A DNA stretch of 27,922 bases from a virus: positions 1-27,922 of IMG/VR virus record IMGVR_UViG_3300034109_001404; one strand, given 5' to 3'. Below are positions 12,981-22,280 of the stretch, one piece after another. Position 1 is the stretch's first letter. The number at the start of each line of letters is the position of its first letter. Under the pieces are notes generated by a model, which did no database searches, was not told the origin of the DNA, and worked only from the letters and a program-made list of their open reading frames with translations. The translations under genes were made by a program, and so were the position numbers.

Positions 12981-15272
12981 ATGCTAAATAAGAAACCCAA
13001 GGAACTAACTAAGCCTGGTAAGGACAAACCCAAGGCTAATAAGGATTGGAGTACCCTCCCCCCGATGGATGAGAGTAAATCGGGTAAAGATAAACAGGAA
13101 CCCGATGAGCGATTGAATTGGTTTTTCAGGGTCAAAATTGGAGGGGTTTCGGGAACTAAACAGGAAAAGACGGTTGCCGAGGCAGATGCAGCGACCCAGG
13201 AACAATGGGAAGATATCACCAAACTTGGTCAGAAGTTAGGGGGGAGTTCTGCCTCAGTATTAGCTCAGACCGTTGATCCTGAAAAGAAAAAATTAGTGGA
13301 GTCTGGTAAAACGATAATTGCTGACGAGAAGAAAAAGGAACCGGAGAAGGATCATAAAGAAGAAGTCGATGCCAAGGATGGGGAAATCAAACCCAAGGAT
13401 AAAAAAGCCAAGCCTAACAAGGATTGGAGCCAGATTGCAAATAAAACTACTGACAGCCCAAAGGATAAAAAAGCCAAGCCTAACAAGGATTGGAGCCAGA
13501 TTGCAAATAAAACTACTGACAGCCCAGGGGAACCCGTTGGGGAATTGTTGCTTGACTCTAATAACGGGGATATTCTGGGATACCCCTGGATTTCCTTTGA
13601 TAGTTACCAACACAATCAAGCTGAATTTATTGTTTCCGACCCCGATGGGGAATTGTTTAAGCGAATCCTAAAACACCAATCCATTGAGATTGAGTGCGGT
13701 TTCAATAATGGATTTAAGGTTAATAAGTTCAAGGGCGTAATCTATGATGTCGGGCGAAAGCTTCCCGATGGCACTATTGTTCTGTGTGTAGATAATGCCG
13801 CAAAAATGGCAGCCCCGACTCAAACTGTCCAACAAACGGGGGTAGTAAATGCCAATCCCCAAACCGCAGACGGGGAAACCGTTGTTCAAACCTTTGAGGG
13901 TGAGGCTTCCTTTTATGGGGGAGGGGACGGGTTTGATGGTCAGCAAACCGCCAACGGGGAAATTTTTGATGCGACTAAAATGACTGCCGCCCACAAGGAA
14001 TTAGCTTTTGGAACGAGGGTTCGAGTGACTTATATCACCAGTGGGAAATCAGTTGTTGTCACGATCAATGATCGTGGCCCCTATGCGGGCGATCGCATCA
14101 TAGATTTAAGTAAAGCCGCGGCAGAAGCAATTGGTATGGTATCCGCAGGACATGGAAGGGTTAAGTGCGAAGTGTTGGGGGAAAAGAAAGAAGGTGCAGC
14201 ACCCACCCCCAATTCCACACCAACACCGACTCCTACCCCCACACCCAGTCCAACACCCAAACCATCATCTTCCCCTACTCCTACGCCCACGCCCACACCG
14301 TCCCCCGTTCCGAATCCAACACCGTCAGACCCGAATGCCCTAGAAGTCAATGTGGGTTTTACCTCTGCATCGGATTCGCTATTAAAGACCATGCGACAAG
14401 CGGGGGAGAAAAATCCCATTGTCTCGGCTTCTAGTGTTTTAGAAACGGCCACTGGTTTTGCAGATTTAAAAATCAAACAAGAAAACCCCCTGTCTATTCC
14501 CCAGGCGGGGGAAGTTCAAGGACAAAAATCATCTCTATCGGTTGCCCTGGTTCGAGCAATTATGCAGGGGAGTACGATTGTAGTAAAGGGAAATTTAATT
14601 GAGGAGGTTGCGCCGGGGCAGGGAAAGGACTCCGGTGTGATTTTAGATTACGCCGAAAATCGGGCTGCATTTATTGGTAGTCCGATAATCAGAAAAAAGA
14701 CGGGGGTAGCCCTACAGTCGGGATATGGAGCGATCACGGTCAAGGGCTGGAATGTTAACGATAAGAGTGTTGTTAGTGCCACGGTCAATAATCCTGCTCC
14801 GGTTACGCAACATCCTACTGGTCAAATTCAAGCACCTGACTGGGGAACCATAAAACTTTCAGATCCTATTATTCCTGGGTGTCCTTATACATGGGGATTG
14901 GCTACAAGAGAAGGATCAAGGGTTCCCGAAAGTAAAGAAGTGATGCAGGGAATTGTTGATGTCTGCATCGTTCTGTGGGATCTCACTCAAAAATTAGGAC
15001 TGCCATCTGTTGAGGTAACATCCTGGTATCGAGATCCAGCGACTAATATAGCGGAATCTTCTACTGGTGCAACAGGCCCTCATACCACGGGGACTGCGGT
15101 TGATTTTGGGTGTGTTGGAATGGTTAAACTACATGACAGTATGTATGATAGGGAAAACGGATGGAAGGGAGGATTAGCAATTCATCCTCATGCGCGAGAA
15201 GACGAAAGCCGAGGATTTATTCACATAGACTGTATATATAGTGATCCACCTTATGCTCGATGGAATTATTAG
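12981..15272 (+). CDS. Multidomain cell-wall hydrolase: possible tail-hub-like part, RlpA-like transglycosylase, M15 peptidase
   Basis: A 763-residue protein. I use the ATG at 12981 (a GGA lies 10 bases before it) rather than an in-frame ATG at 12909 made by a HIP1 site. Residues 1-180 are Lys/Asp-rich and low complexity, with a perfect 22-residue tandem repeat. Residues about 183-276 (SDPDGELF, IEIECGF, KFKGVIYDV) resemble the N-terminal hub domain of phage tail gpD/VgrG-type proteins; this is tentative. Residues about 307-400 are a clear RlpA double-psi barrel (EASFYGG, TANGEIFD, TAAHKELAFGTRVRV, NDRGPYAGDRIIDLSKAAA). A Pro/Thr linker spans about 406-450. Residues about 676-763 are an M15-type zinc peptidase (SWYRDP, His701 and Asp708 in HTTGTAVD, His748 in FIHID). 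Expected to cut both glycan strands and stem peptides, probably to let a phage or transfer machine cross the wall. No signal peptide seen. Confidence 0.88.
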   Translation: MLNKKPKELTKPGKDKPKANKDWSTLPPMDESKSGKDKQEPDERLNWFFRVKIGGVSGTKQEKTVAEADAATQEQWEDITKLGQKLGGSSASVLAQTVDPEKKKLVESGKTIIADEKKKEPEKDHKEEVDAKDGEIKPKDKKAKPNKDWSQIANKTTDSPKDKKAKPNKDWSQIANKTTDSPGEPVGELLLDSNNGDILGYPWISFDSYQHNQAEFIVSDPDGELFKRILKHQSIEIECGFNNGFKVNKFKGVIYDVGRKLPDGTIVLCVDNAAKMAAPTQTVQQTGVVNANPQTADGETVVQTFEGEASFYGGGDGFDGQQTANGEIFDATKMTAAHKELAFGTRVRVTYITSGKSVVVTINDRGPYAGDRIIDLSKAAAEAIGMVSAGHGRVKCEVLGEKKEGAAPTPNSTPTPTPTPTPSPTPKPSSSPTPTPTPTPSPVPNPTPSDPNALEVNVGFTSASDSLLKTMRQAGEKNPIVSASSVLETATGFADLKIKQENPLSIPQAGEVQGQKSSLSVALVRAIMQGSTIVVKGNLIEEVAPGQGKDSGVILDYAENRAAFIGSPIIRKKTGVALQSGYGAITVKGWNVNDKSVVSATVNNPAPVTQHPTGQIQAPDWGTIKLSDPIIPGCPYTWGLATREGSRVPESKEVMQGIVDVCIVLWDLTQKLGLPSVEVTSWYRDPATNIAESSTGATGPHTTGTAVDFGCVGMVKLHDSMYDRENGWKGGLAIHPHAREDESRGFIHIDCIYSDPPYARWNY
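13395..13526 (+). repeat. Perfect 66-bp tandem duplication inside the wall-hydrolase gene
   Basis: 13395-13460 and 13461-13526 are identical. Each encodes a 22-residue Lys-rich unit containing KAKPNKDWSQIANK. A related single copy (KPKANKDWS) lies near the N-terminus. Sequence identity with no silent change implies recent slippage or gene conversion. Confidence 0.9.
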
Positions 15273-15276
15273 GCAC

Positions 15277-15318
15277 AAAAAAGCGATCGCACTTAATAAA
15301 AAATGCGATCGCTTTTTT
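15277..15318. terminator. HIP1-based bidirectional terminator
   Basis: Perfect 15-bp stem, each arm holding GCGATCGC, with A run before and T run after (15277-15291 with 15304-15318). Serves the convergent genes ending at 15272 and 15320. Confidence 0.85.
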
Positions 15319-15319
15319 G

Positions 15320-15781
15320 TTAACTTACTGCAATTACCAATTTAATTGCATCCGATAAACGATGGAATTTTGCAACTACTTTTTTTGTCAGGGAGTTATA
15401 AACTAAGTAGCCCGGCACATAAGGTACATAAGAAGGTGTTGTATGTTGACTCGGAATCAAATTTGATTCGAGACATTTAGCATGAACAATTTCCCATTCT
15501 CTTTTTTGATATTTTGCTTGGACTCCAGATTTTCCACTTGGAAAGATTTGAAATCCAAGTTTTTCCAAGTGAGGTGTGTTTTGTTGCTCTAGTTCTAACC
15601 ATCCAGGCGATTTAACACGCCCCGTTCCCATATATTCGCTTTTGTGCCAAGCACTCACAAAATTACCATCATTTTCATCTTTAATAGAATCTGGGAGGGT
15701 AATGTTTTGAATTGCGAGCAGAATATCTTCCTCGGAATCCAGTTTGAATGCACTCGCCTTTTCTCCTGAAATATAATCCAT
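15320..15781 (-). CDS. Unknown protein (153 aa)
   Basis: Starts MDYISGEKASAFKLDSEEDI and contains aromatic-rich stretches (PSYVPYVPGYLVYNS) near the end. No family recognised. The leader from TTGAGTTAA to the ATG is the same 21 bases as that of the gene at 11813, although the proteins are unrelated: the control region appears to move or be copied independently of the coding part. It shares a bidirectional HIP1 terminator with the convergent hydrolase gene. Confidence 0.7.
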   Translation of the reverse strand: MDYISGEKASAFKLDSEEDILLAIQNITLPDSIKDENDGNFVSAWHKSEYMGTGRVKSPGWLELEQQNTPHLEKLGFQIFPSGKSGVQAKYQKREWEIVHAKCLESNLIPSQHTTPSYVPYVPGYLVYNSLTKKVVAKFHRLSDAIKLVIAVS

Positions 15782-15790
15782 GTTTTTAAA

Positions 15791-15835
15791 TTAACTCAAC
15801 ACAGGAATTTTACCACATTTAAAACAAAAAGAAAA
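15791..15835 (-). promoter_or_regulatory. Promoter, TTGAGTTA class (gene 15781)
   Basis: TAAAAT, 7 bases (TCCTGTG), TTGAGTTAA, 9 bases to the ATG. The -35 (TTTTCT) is poor and overlaps the terminator. Confidence 0.7.
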
Positions 15836-15867
15836 GCGATCGCACTTAATAAAAAATGCGATCGCTT
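15831..15867 (-). terminator. HIP1-based terminator
   Basis: 11-bp stem (15834-15844 with 15857-15867), each arm with GCGATCGC; weak T run (TTTTC) on the - strand. Ends the gene at 15872. Confidence 0.7.
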
Positions 15868-15871
15868 AATA

Positions 15872-16129
15872 CTATGCGTGATGCTCTAATTTTCCTTGAC
15901 TCTCGAAATGATCAACCATTTCGTCAAAGACTTCCTGGGATATTTTTACCCGATCTTTATAACCAGGGAATCGCAATTGTTTCAGTCCATCCGACTGAAG
16001 TTCATCATTAATTCTTTCGTTCAATGTTAAGTATGCTTTGTACACAGATCCCGACAGATTGTATACCAATACAATGATCTGGCGATTTCCATTTTCGTCA
16101 TATCCGCAACTAAAAGACTGAAAAAACAT
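15872..16129 (-). CDS. Small unknown protein (85 aa)
   Basis: I choose the ATG at 16129 (product begins MFFQSFSCGYDENGNRQ) because AAGGA lies 9 bases before it; a TTG two codons upstream is less likely. The N-terminal half is beta-rich (QIIVLVYNLSGSVYKAYLTL) and the second half is helical (EVFDEMVDHFESQGK). No family recognised. Own promoter TTGCAT-17-TAAAAT with GGGG-N6-GGGG in the spacer, and own HIP1 terminator. Confidence 0.65.
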   Translation of the reverse strand: MFFQSFSCGYDENGNRQIIVLVYNLSGSVYKAYLTLNERINDELQSDGLKQLRFPGYKDRVKISQEVFDEMVDHFESQGKLEHHA

Positions 16130-16159
16130 AATCAATTTTCCTTCTGTAATTACTCTGTA

Positions 16160-16188
16160 ATTTTACCCCATTCAACCCCTGAATGCAA
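16160..16188 (-). promoter_or_regulatory. Promoter, GGGG-spacer class (gene 16129)
   Basis: TTGCAT-17-TAAAAT with GGGG-TTGAAT-GGGG against the -10. Confidence 0.8.
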
Positions 16189-16202
16189 TAGATTTTGACA
16201 AT

Positions 16203-16243
16203 AAAAAGCGATCGCAAATCTATATGAAATGCGATCGCTTTTT
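16203..16243 (-). terminator. HIP1-based terminator overlapping a stop codon
   Basis: Perfect 14-bp stem (16203-16216 with 16230-16243), T run on the - strand. The stop codon of the gene at 16244 abuts the outer arm. Confidence 0.8.
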
Positions 16244-16471
16244 TTACCATTCTCCTTCGATTAATTCACCGACAGTGATGATTTGATCCGAAAACTCTAC
16301 CCAGAATGGATAGAGATTCGGGTATTCCTGTATTAAATAACAGGTATGATTTCCGGGCGGATGCCCAAGAACTTTTTCTATTTTTTCGTGCATAAAAGTC
16401 ATGTCACTTTTACGAAATTTAACGCCTTTTACTTTGGCTTTTCTGTATGTTCTTGTATTTAAAATGTTCAA
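16244..16471 (-). CDS. Small unknown protein with TTG start (75 aa)
   Basis: The start is TTG, supported by AGGAG 10 bases upstream and a promoter TTGATT-17-TATAAT further up. The only in-frame ATGs (codons 24 and 27) would remove much of the basic N-terminus (RTYRKAKVKGVKFRKSD). The product ends in an acidic tail (ELIEGEW). No family recognised. The stop codon lies inside the base of the HIP1 hairpin that ends the transcript. Confidence 0.6.
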   Translation of the reverse strand: MNILNTRTYRKAKVKGVKFRKSDMTFMHEKIEKVLGHPPGNHTCYLIQEYPNLYPFWVEFSDQIITVGELIEGEW

Positions 16472-16509
16472 AGTAAAGTAACTCCTATTTGCTTGTTTAT
16501 TCTACTATT

Positions 16510-16538
16510 ATTATAACCCCATTTAACCCCAAAATCAA
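16510..16538 (-). promoter_or_regulatory. Promoter, GGGG-spacer class (gene 16471)
   Basis: TTGATT-17-TATAAT with GGGG-TTAAAT-GGGG, one base from the -10. It confirms the TTG-started gene as a real unit. Confidence 0.8.
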
Positions 16539-16548
16539 TACCTAAAAC

Positions 16549-16579
16549 AAAAAAAGGTCGGTAGAATCCTACCGACCTT
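16549..16579 (-). terminator. Terminator of the methylase-helicase gene
   Basis: Perfect 11-bp stem (16554-16564 with 16569-16579), 4-base loop, long T run on the - strand. Confidence 0.85.
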
Positions 16580-16595
16580 CTGATATTAACTGGAC

Positions 16596-19500
16596 TTAGT
16601 TAGGAATAAAATCTAATTCCCATTTTTCCCAGTCTATTTCCTCATCTTCGTCTACTTCCTGTTCATCGGAAGCAGCAATTGTTGGAACTGTGTCCCAATC
16701 TTCGTCTTCTTCCCAGTCATAGTCTTCATCTTCGTCAACAATTTCCTCTGAAATTGCTTCGATATTGATGATGGCATTTTCTGGGGTTGCTTCTGGAGCA
16801 ATCTCTGGGATTGAATTGTAAATCTTGTTGAGTAGTATTTGAACTTGCTCACAAGTTGTTTCAACCCAGTCGGGTTCTTCTTCGTTTGCGATCGCTAATT
16901 TCATTGATTCCAGAAAATCAGGATCGACACCGGAGTAGGCAACATTGATTTGGTTTTTATGCCAAAATTCGTAAACTGCTTCCTTACCTCCGGCTTCATC
17001 GTCTTCGCCTAATAAGTTGTCAAGGTCAGGAATTTCCTTGATAACTTCGGCTTCTAGCAGTATTCCCGCTACTTGATTGATGCGTTCTTTCAAATATTCG
17101 TCAAATGACGCGATCGCATCGAATAACGATTTCAGATCATCAAACTCATAACACCCCTTGCCATTGATTGTCCATTTTAGGTTATCTTCGCTGAATACGA
17201 CTTTAAAGCCAGCAAATTCAAACTCTGTAACATCTTGAGAATTTGAAATAGCTTCGTAGCCATCTTGAGCTAGATAACGTTGTTCTTTGAGTGTGACTTC
17301 TGGAGTTTCAATCTTTAGATATTTTTTAAGATCGTTAATCCAGATCGCCACATCTTTTTTCTTGCCATTCAATCGTTTTTGAATAGCACCTTTTTGAATA
17401 CGACCAACGTGGTCATCATCCTCCTGTACAGAACTTTTGTCTCCGTACTTTTCCTCAAGAACTTGCTGTTGTTTGATTAAACCATACAGTTTTTGTTGTT
17501 CGGGATAATTTTCAAACCGTTTTGCCCGTTCTTCGATATCAGGAATTTTAGCTTCCCAACGGAGGATACTTTCAACCAAACCATTTGTTAGGTTTTCTAT
17601 CTTGACTGCGAGGTCGTATTCAGGATCTCGCAACCATGTTTTTGTTTTAACCTCAATATTTGCTTCACGGGAAAATCCAAAATAAGTCTCACCATAACGT
17701 TCGACTTTAACTCGAAATTCCCCAATCCAAATATTTTTTATTTCCAAAATCTGAGAATGGGTTTTTTCTAAGATTTTAGTTCCCTCCTCAAAACTGAACG
17801 GAGTCCCATCAATTTTGATAGTTAATGTTCGGAATGGATTCTGTTGAAGATACTCTAAATCTTTTTGAAGATTGTCGATTTCTTCTCGACTTTTCTTAAT
17901 CTTATTTAGAGTGCTTGAATACTCTGTTCGTACAGAATAGGACTGATGTTGCCATTCCCGTTTAATAATTTCGGCTTTTTTTACCTCCTGTTTGATTTCT
18001 TCAAGGCGTAAGAAGCCGTCATCCCCTGTGGCAATGACCTTTAACATTGACATCGACATAATAGCCGAGTCATCGGTTTCGATCCGTCGCTGGCTATGGT
18101 TAGCACGGAATAAATTCGTGAATACCTTTGCCTTGGACTCTATAGCTTGCCAAATAAAAGCGTCAAAGCCGGGGATTTTGCCGTCATATCCCCCTTGAGT
18201 GACGTAACGGAAGATGAGAACGTGATTAAACAAGTTACCTTGTCGGACAACACGCCCTTCCCGTTGAGCAATATCGCTCGGTCGCCAAGGGGCATCTAGG
18301 TGGTGTAAAGCGAATAATCGCTTCTGCATATTGACTCCCGTACCTAGCTTGGAAGTCGAACCCAGGACTACCCGGATTTCTCCGGCATTAATTAAGTGCA
18401 ACAGGAATTTCTTCTGAGCCTTGGTTTTGTAGTCCTGAATAAATGCGATTTGATCTTTCGGGATTCCTAATAACACCAATATGTCTTTGACGTATTGGTA
18501 GACATTAAAAATGCCTTTCTTGGGAACCGAGAAGTCGCAAAAAACCGCTTGCGCCCCTTTTACTGAGGTAGTTAATTCCCAGATACGGTAGGTATTCCGA
18601 ATACACTGGTTTACTTTACTGGAAATCAAGTTTTCCGCCTCAAAGATGCGGAGTCGAGAATCTAGCTGACAAGCACGACCATCCCCAATAATTTTTAATG
18701 GGTTATCATCGCATGGCTCAACCCCTCCGGTCATGAACGCTTCATAGCGATCGCATAACTCTTGAAGGTAATCCAATTGCTCACCAGATGGTGGACACCC
18801 GACGCTGATAACCTCATGAGATGGGCGAGGTAATTTCAAATCATCGGCGTTCCTTACATCCATGAATTGATTCAAGATTGCCACCAATTCTGGATGGTTT
18901 TTGATTTGCCGTACTCGTTTTCGGAGTTTATAGCCGTAGGGCAAAATCTCAAACTCCGATGTAGCTTCAAAGAATAACTCAAAAAATGAATCGAAGTGTT
19001 GTAACCCGATTTCTTCCAGGTATTCTAGGTTCAGATAGCGCAACATTGTCCAGGCTTCTGCCAAGGTGTTGCTGACGGGTGTTCCCGTTGCCAAAATGAA
19101 TCGCCCCCCATTTATAAGGATATGACGAATCTTTAGGTAACAGTCAAATGCCCGTTCTGCCGCCGAGTTAGGCATCCCCGCAACATCATCCTTCTTGGTA
19201 TTGCGGAATAGGTTTTTGAACTGATGGAACTCGTCAATAACAAGCCCATCAACTCCTAACAACTCCCAGAAAATGTCGTCCTGGTTATTGTCCAATTGCT
19301 CCATTGCCAGTTGGAGCTTTGCTTTATAGAAACTCTCAATAGTCGCCCGTGATTTCAGTGACTTGCGTTGACCTTGATATTCTTGAGCGTCTTCGACTTG
19401 TTCCCTCATGGCTGCAAGCTCAGATTTGATAAACTCTATCCGAGATTGCGGTGACATTGATATTGCTTTGAATTGCGAGTGGGTGATGATAATTGCGTCC

Positions 19501-22262
19501 CAATCCCCAACGGCGATTTTGTATAAAAATTTCCATCGGTTTTGGGGAGACGTAGATTTCTCATTCCCTACCAACAATTTTGCGGTTGGGTATAGCTTAC
19601 GAAATTCAGCTTCGATGTCCGAGATTGTGGAATTCAAAACCACAAACATCGGTTTGGAAATCAATCCCAACCGTTTTTGTTCCATCGCGGCAACGATGAA
19701 ACCGATTGTCTTACCTCCGCCCACTTCCCATCCCAGTAAAAAGGATTTTTGGTTCAACCCTCGCCAAGCGGCATCTTTTTGGTGATCCCGCAATTGGATG
19801 TCAGGGTTAATTCCTGGGAAAGTCAGATGTTTCCCACTAAATGCGGGAACCACGAAGGTATTGTACTCACTGTTATATTTTTTCGTCAGATGGACTGCTA
19901 CCTGCAAATCAGAGAATATCCATTTCTGGAATGCGTCTTTGATTTTGTCTTGAGCAGCGATCGCAGCTAACGTCGCGTTTTTGTCTTCAACCCGTTTTTG
20001 CCCGTCAATAGTATCAACTGTAATCATCACCTTGGGTGTCATCCCATTTAGTGCTAATTCCAGAAGTTCAACAGCCGTAACCATAATAGTTCCGTACTGA
20101 TTGTCTTTGGGAATATTTGGGCGGTTGATAATTTTGTATTCGTTCGAGGGATAGCTAAACTTTCGGATAGATACAGAACTGTTAGTAGGAAGCTGAAACA
20201 GCCACAGCATGAATGCTCGGTAAATATCGACATCAATCCAGGTTTGGCCCAGGCTGACATCAAACTTAGCTTGATCATCGCGGAACTTCTCAACACCGAT
20301 TTCAACGGCTGTATCAACACAGATATTGATATCAGCATCGGGAAGTAACCACTTGGGAAGTACCGCTTCCAAAGCATCAATATTCTCTGGAAGATTGGCT
20401 TCAGTAGCTCCCTCCAACTTTTTACGAATATTTCCGCTCAGATAGACCTCTGGCAGTTCCCATTTTTGAGTGATAGGGTTGAGGTAAGCCAACTTATTAG
20501 CTTTCAAATCCTCACAAACCCATTCACAGGATTGCCCCAACAGATTTGCCATGCAGTCAATATCAACACCGCCGAAGCGATTGATACTGACAACTAGCGC
20601 ATCTTGAGTGCGATCGCACTTCTCCAACAACATCGCCGGAGATGCAGTGCGTTTGTAGAAAATATCAGTCTTCAGGTATTTCTTGGAACCTTTGACATTT
20701 TCTGGTGTTTCCAATGCCAGCAAGAGATAGTAACGGGTATCGTCATCCAAACCTGAGTTTGCATGAAGGTATCCATACTTTGACACCCACTGGTCATAGT
20801 CAATATTTAGCTGTTCCCGTAGACTCTGCATTTTATTCTCATTAGATGTCTTTTGTGCCTCAATTAAGGCAGTTAAGACATTTACTAATTGAATGAAAAG
20901 CAGGATCTTTTCGGGATCTTCAACTCGTTCAATCTCAAAAGATTGAGCATCATTAAATTTACCCGCTTTCTTCTGAACTACATTCCCGTCAACAATCAGG
21001 AAAGATCCATTAGGCATCTTTGCTAATTCTTGATCGGAAACTTCAACACTCCCTAATGGGTAGTTGTGATAGCGGGGTTTTTGGGAAGATGCGATCGCTT
21101 TCAACTCCAAAACAGGATCTAATCCTTTAATTGAAATTAATGCGCCTCGGCTTCCTCCCCCATATAATTTGTCAACGGAAAGCATTCCCAGTAAGTGTTG
21201 CAGGTTTGCAACGAAATATTGATTCATGGAAAGTTCGTAAATATCATCCTCGACTCCTTTTTTTGAGTCGATATGATGCCGAACTCCCTCCATTACGCGG
21301 GAACTCCAACCCCCTACTTTGTCAAAATCCAAGAACGAACTGAGTAAGTATTTGTTGTACTGCTCATTGTCTTTGCATCGGTAATGACTAATAGGGTAGC
21401 TTTCAACCCAGTCTGGGTAAAAGACTTTTTCCTCTGAAAATGCTGATTGGTAAGACTCTGGTTTTTTGAGGTGTTTTTGAAACACAACCAGGTCAATTGT
21501 GACCTCCGTGCCAGCATTCCCAAGGAATGTTCCCGATGGCAAGCGATTTGCCAAAACTAATTCCCCATATTGGGAAACAACTTGTCGAAACGCCTGTCCC
21601 GATTTTGAATCCAAGAATCCGGTTGACGTTAGAAACGCAACCAACCCACCTTTTCGCACCAACTTCAATGCTTTCAACAAAAAGAAGTTGTGGATTTTTT
21701 GGGGTTTGATTCCTAAATTCTGATCCCATAATGGTGTCGCACCAAAAGGCACGTTACCAATCGCAAGGTCAAATTCCCCGTGTTGTAACACGAGGTTTTC
21801 AAATCCTTGGTTGTAAATCGTCGCTTCTGGATGCAACATCTCGGCAACTTTCGCAGAGATTGGGTCTAACTCAATTCCGATAAATTTGCTGTTATGTCGC
21901 AAATCATCGGGGCAGTTACTTATAAATATTCCACTGCCACAGGAGGGTTCTAAAATATTCCCTCCGGCAAAACCCAATCCTTTAACAATCTCCCAAATTG
22001 CTTCTGCAATTTCAGGGTGAGTGTAATAGGCGTTAGGTGTTACCGATTGAGCTATTTTTAGCTCATCTTCTGTTAGTAGTTCTAAGAGTTGTTGGTAAGC
22101 CTCTTTGTAGAAACCTTCCGAACTGGGGTCAAGTGCTTTGTACACCGTCCCCCAACCCGTAAAGGTTTTCAACAATTTTTTCTGCTCTTTTGATAAATTT
22201 GCAGGGGCATCTTTGACCAGCTTGATAATTGCAAGTTGGTTTTCAACTGTTTGCTTATTCAT
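16596..22262 (-). CDS. Giant N6-adenine methylase / SNF2-type helicase fusion (DarB-like)
   Basis: An 1888-residue protein. Methylase part at about 75-300: EPSCGSG at 105-111 (AdoMet site) and NVPFG at 170-174 in the place of the usual NPPY/F motif. Helicase part from about 815: GWEVGGGKT with Lys851 (Walker A), VIDEFHQF with Asp1010 (Walker B), ATGTPVSN at about 1055, and LGTGVNMQ, APWRPSDIAQREGRVVRQGN at about 1300-1335 (motifs V and VI). A coiled coil follows, and the last 50-60 residues are very acidic. Proteins of this build are found on large plasmids, integrative elements and phages; in phage P1, DarB is an antirestriction protein carried in the head. That role here is inference. No gene for a restriction endonuclease is seen nearby. 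Own promoter (TTGTTT-17-TAAAAT) and own terminator; divergent from the gene at 22446. Confidence 0.9.
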   Translation of the reverse strand: MNKQTVENQLAIIKLVKDAPANLSKEQKKLLKTFTGWGTVYKALDPSSEGFYKEAYQQLLELLTEDELKIAQSVTPNAYYTHPEIAEAIWEIVKGLGFAGGNILEPSCGSGIFISNCPDDLRHNSKFIGIELDPISAKVAEMLHPEATIYNQGFENLVLQHGEFDLAIGNVPFGATPLWDQNLGIKPQKIHNFFLLKALKLVRKGGLVAFLTSTGFLDSKSGQAFRQVVSQYGELVLANRLPSGTFLGNAGTEVTIDLVVFQKHLKKPESYQSAFSEEKVFYPDWVESYPISHYRCKDNEQYNKYLLSSFLDFDKVGGWSSRVMEGVRHHIDSKKGVEDDIYELSMNQYFVANLQHLLGMLSVDKLYGGGSRGALISIKGLDPVLELKAIASSQKPRYHNYPLGSVEVSDQELAKMPNGSFLIVDGNVVQKKAGKFNDAQSFEIERVEDPEKILLFIQLVNVLTALIEAQKTSNENKMQSLREQLNIDYDQWVSKYGYLHANSGLDDDTRYYLLLALETPENVKGSKKYLKTDIFYKRTASPAMLLEKCDRTQDALVVSINRFGGVDIDCMANLLGQSCEWVCEDLKANKLAYLNPITQKWELPEVYLSGNIRKKLEGATEANLPENIDALEAVLPKWLLPDADINICVDTAVEIGVEKFRDDQAKFDVSLGQTWIDVDIYRAFMLWLFQLPTNSSVSIRKFSYPSNEYKIINRPNIPKDNQYGTIMVTAVELLELALNGMTPKVMITVDTIDGQKRVEDKNATLAAIAAQDKIKDAFQKWIFSDLQVAVHLTKKYNSEYNTFVVPAFSGKHLTFPGINPDIQLRDHQKDAAWRGLNQKSFLLGWEVGGGKTIGFIVAAMEQKRLGLISKPMFVVLNSTISDIEAEFRKLYPTAKLLVGNEKSTSPQNRWKFLYKIAVGDWDAIIITHSQFKAISMSPQSRIEFIKSELAAMREQVEDAQEYQGQRKSLKSRATIESFYKAKLQLAMEQLDNNQDDIFWELLGVDGLVIDEFHQFKNLFRNTKKDDVAGMPNSAAERAFDCYLKIRHILINGGRFILATGTPVSNTLAEAWTMLRYLNLEYLEEIGLQHFDSFFELFFEATSEFEILPYGYKLRKRVRQIKNHPELVAILNQFMDVRNADDLKLPRPSHEVISVGCPPSGEQLDYLQELCDRYEAFMTGGVEPCDDNPLKIIGDGRACQLDSRLRIFEAENLISSKVNQCIRNTYRIWELTTSVKGAQAVFCDFSVPKKGIFNVYQYVKDILVLLGIPKDQIAFIQDYKTKAQKKFLLHLINAGEIRVVLGSTSKLGTGVNMQKRLFALHHLDAPWRPSDIAQREGRVVRQGNLFNHVLIFRYVTQGGYDGKIPGFDAFIWQAIESKAKVFTNLFRANHSQRRIETDDSAIMSMSMLKVIATGDDGFLRLEEIKQEVKKAEIIKREWQHQSYSVRTEYSSTLNKIKKSREEIDNLQKDLEYLQQNPFRTLTIKIDGTPFSFEEGTKILEKTHSQILEIKNIWIGEFRVKVERYGETYFGFSREANIEVKTKTWLRDPEYDLAVKIENLTNGLVESILRWEAKIPDIEERAKRFENYPEQQKLYGLIKQQQVLEEKYGDKSSVQEDDDHVGRIQKGAIQKRLNGKKKDVAIWINDLKKYLKIETPEVTLKEQRYLAQDGYEAISNSQDVTEFEFAGFKVVFSEDNLKWTINGKGCYEFDDLKSLFDAIASFDEYLKERINQVAGILLEAEVIKEIPDLDNLLGEDDEAGGKEAVYEFWHKNQINVAYSGVDPDFLESMKLAIANEEEPDWVETTCEQVQILLNKIYNSIPEIAPEATPENAIINIEAISEEIVDEDEDYDWEEDEDWDTVPTIAASDEQEVDEDEEIDWEKWELDFIPN

Positions 22263-22280
22263 GATTTTTTAATTCATTGG

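Noticed and set aside
14081-14476. Gly/Val-rich open frame on the - strand and Pro/His-rich frame on the + strand
   Set aside because: They are shadows of the Pro/Thr linker codons in the wall-hydrolase gene; no ribosome site or promoter.
15277-16243. Repeated GCGATCGC-spacer-GCGATCGC units as a possible CRISPR array
   Set aside because: Spacers are short and AT-rich, units are scattered one per gene end, and no cas gene is present; they are terminators.
19408-19970. Open frames of 70-125 residues on the + strand within the methylase-helicase gene
   Set aside because: Antisense shadows of a gene with intact motifs; no promoter or ribosome site.
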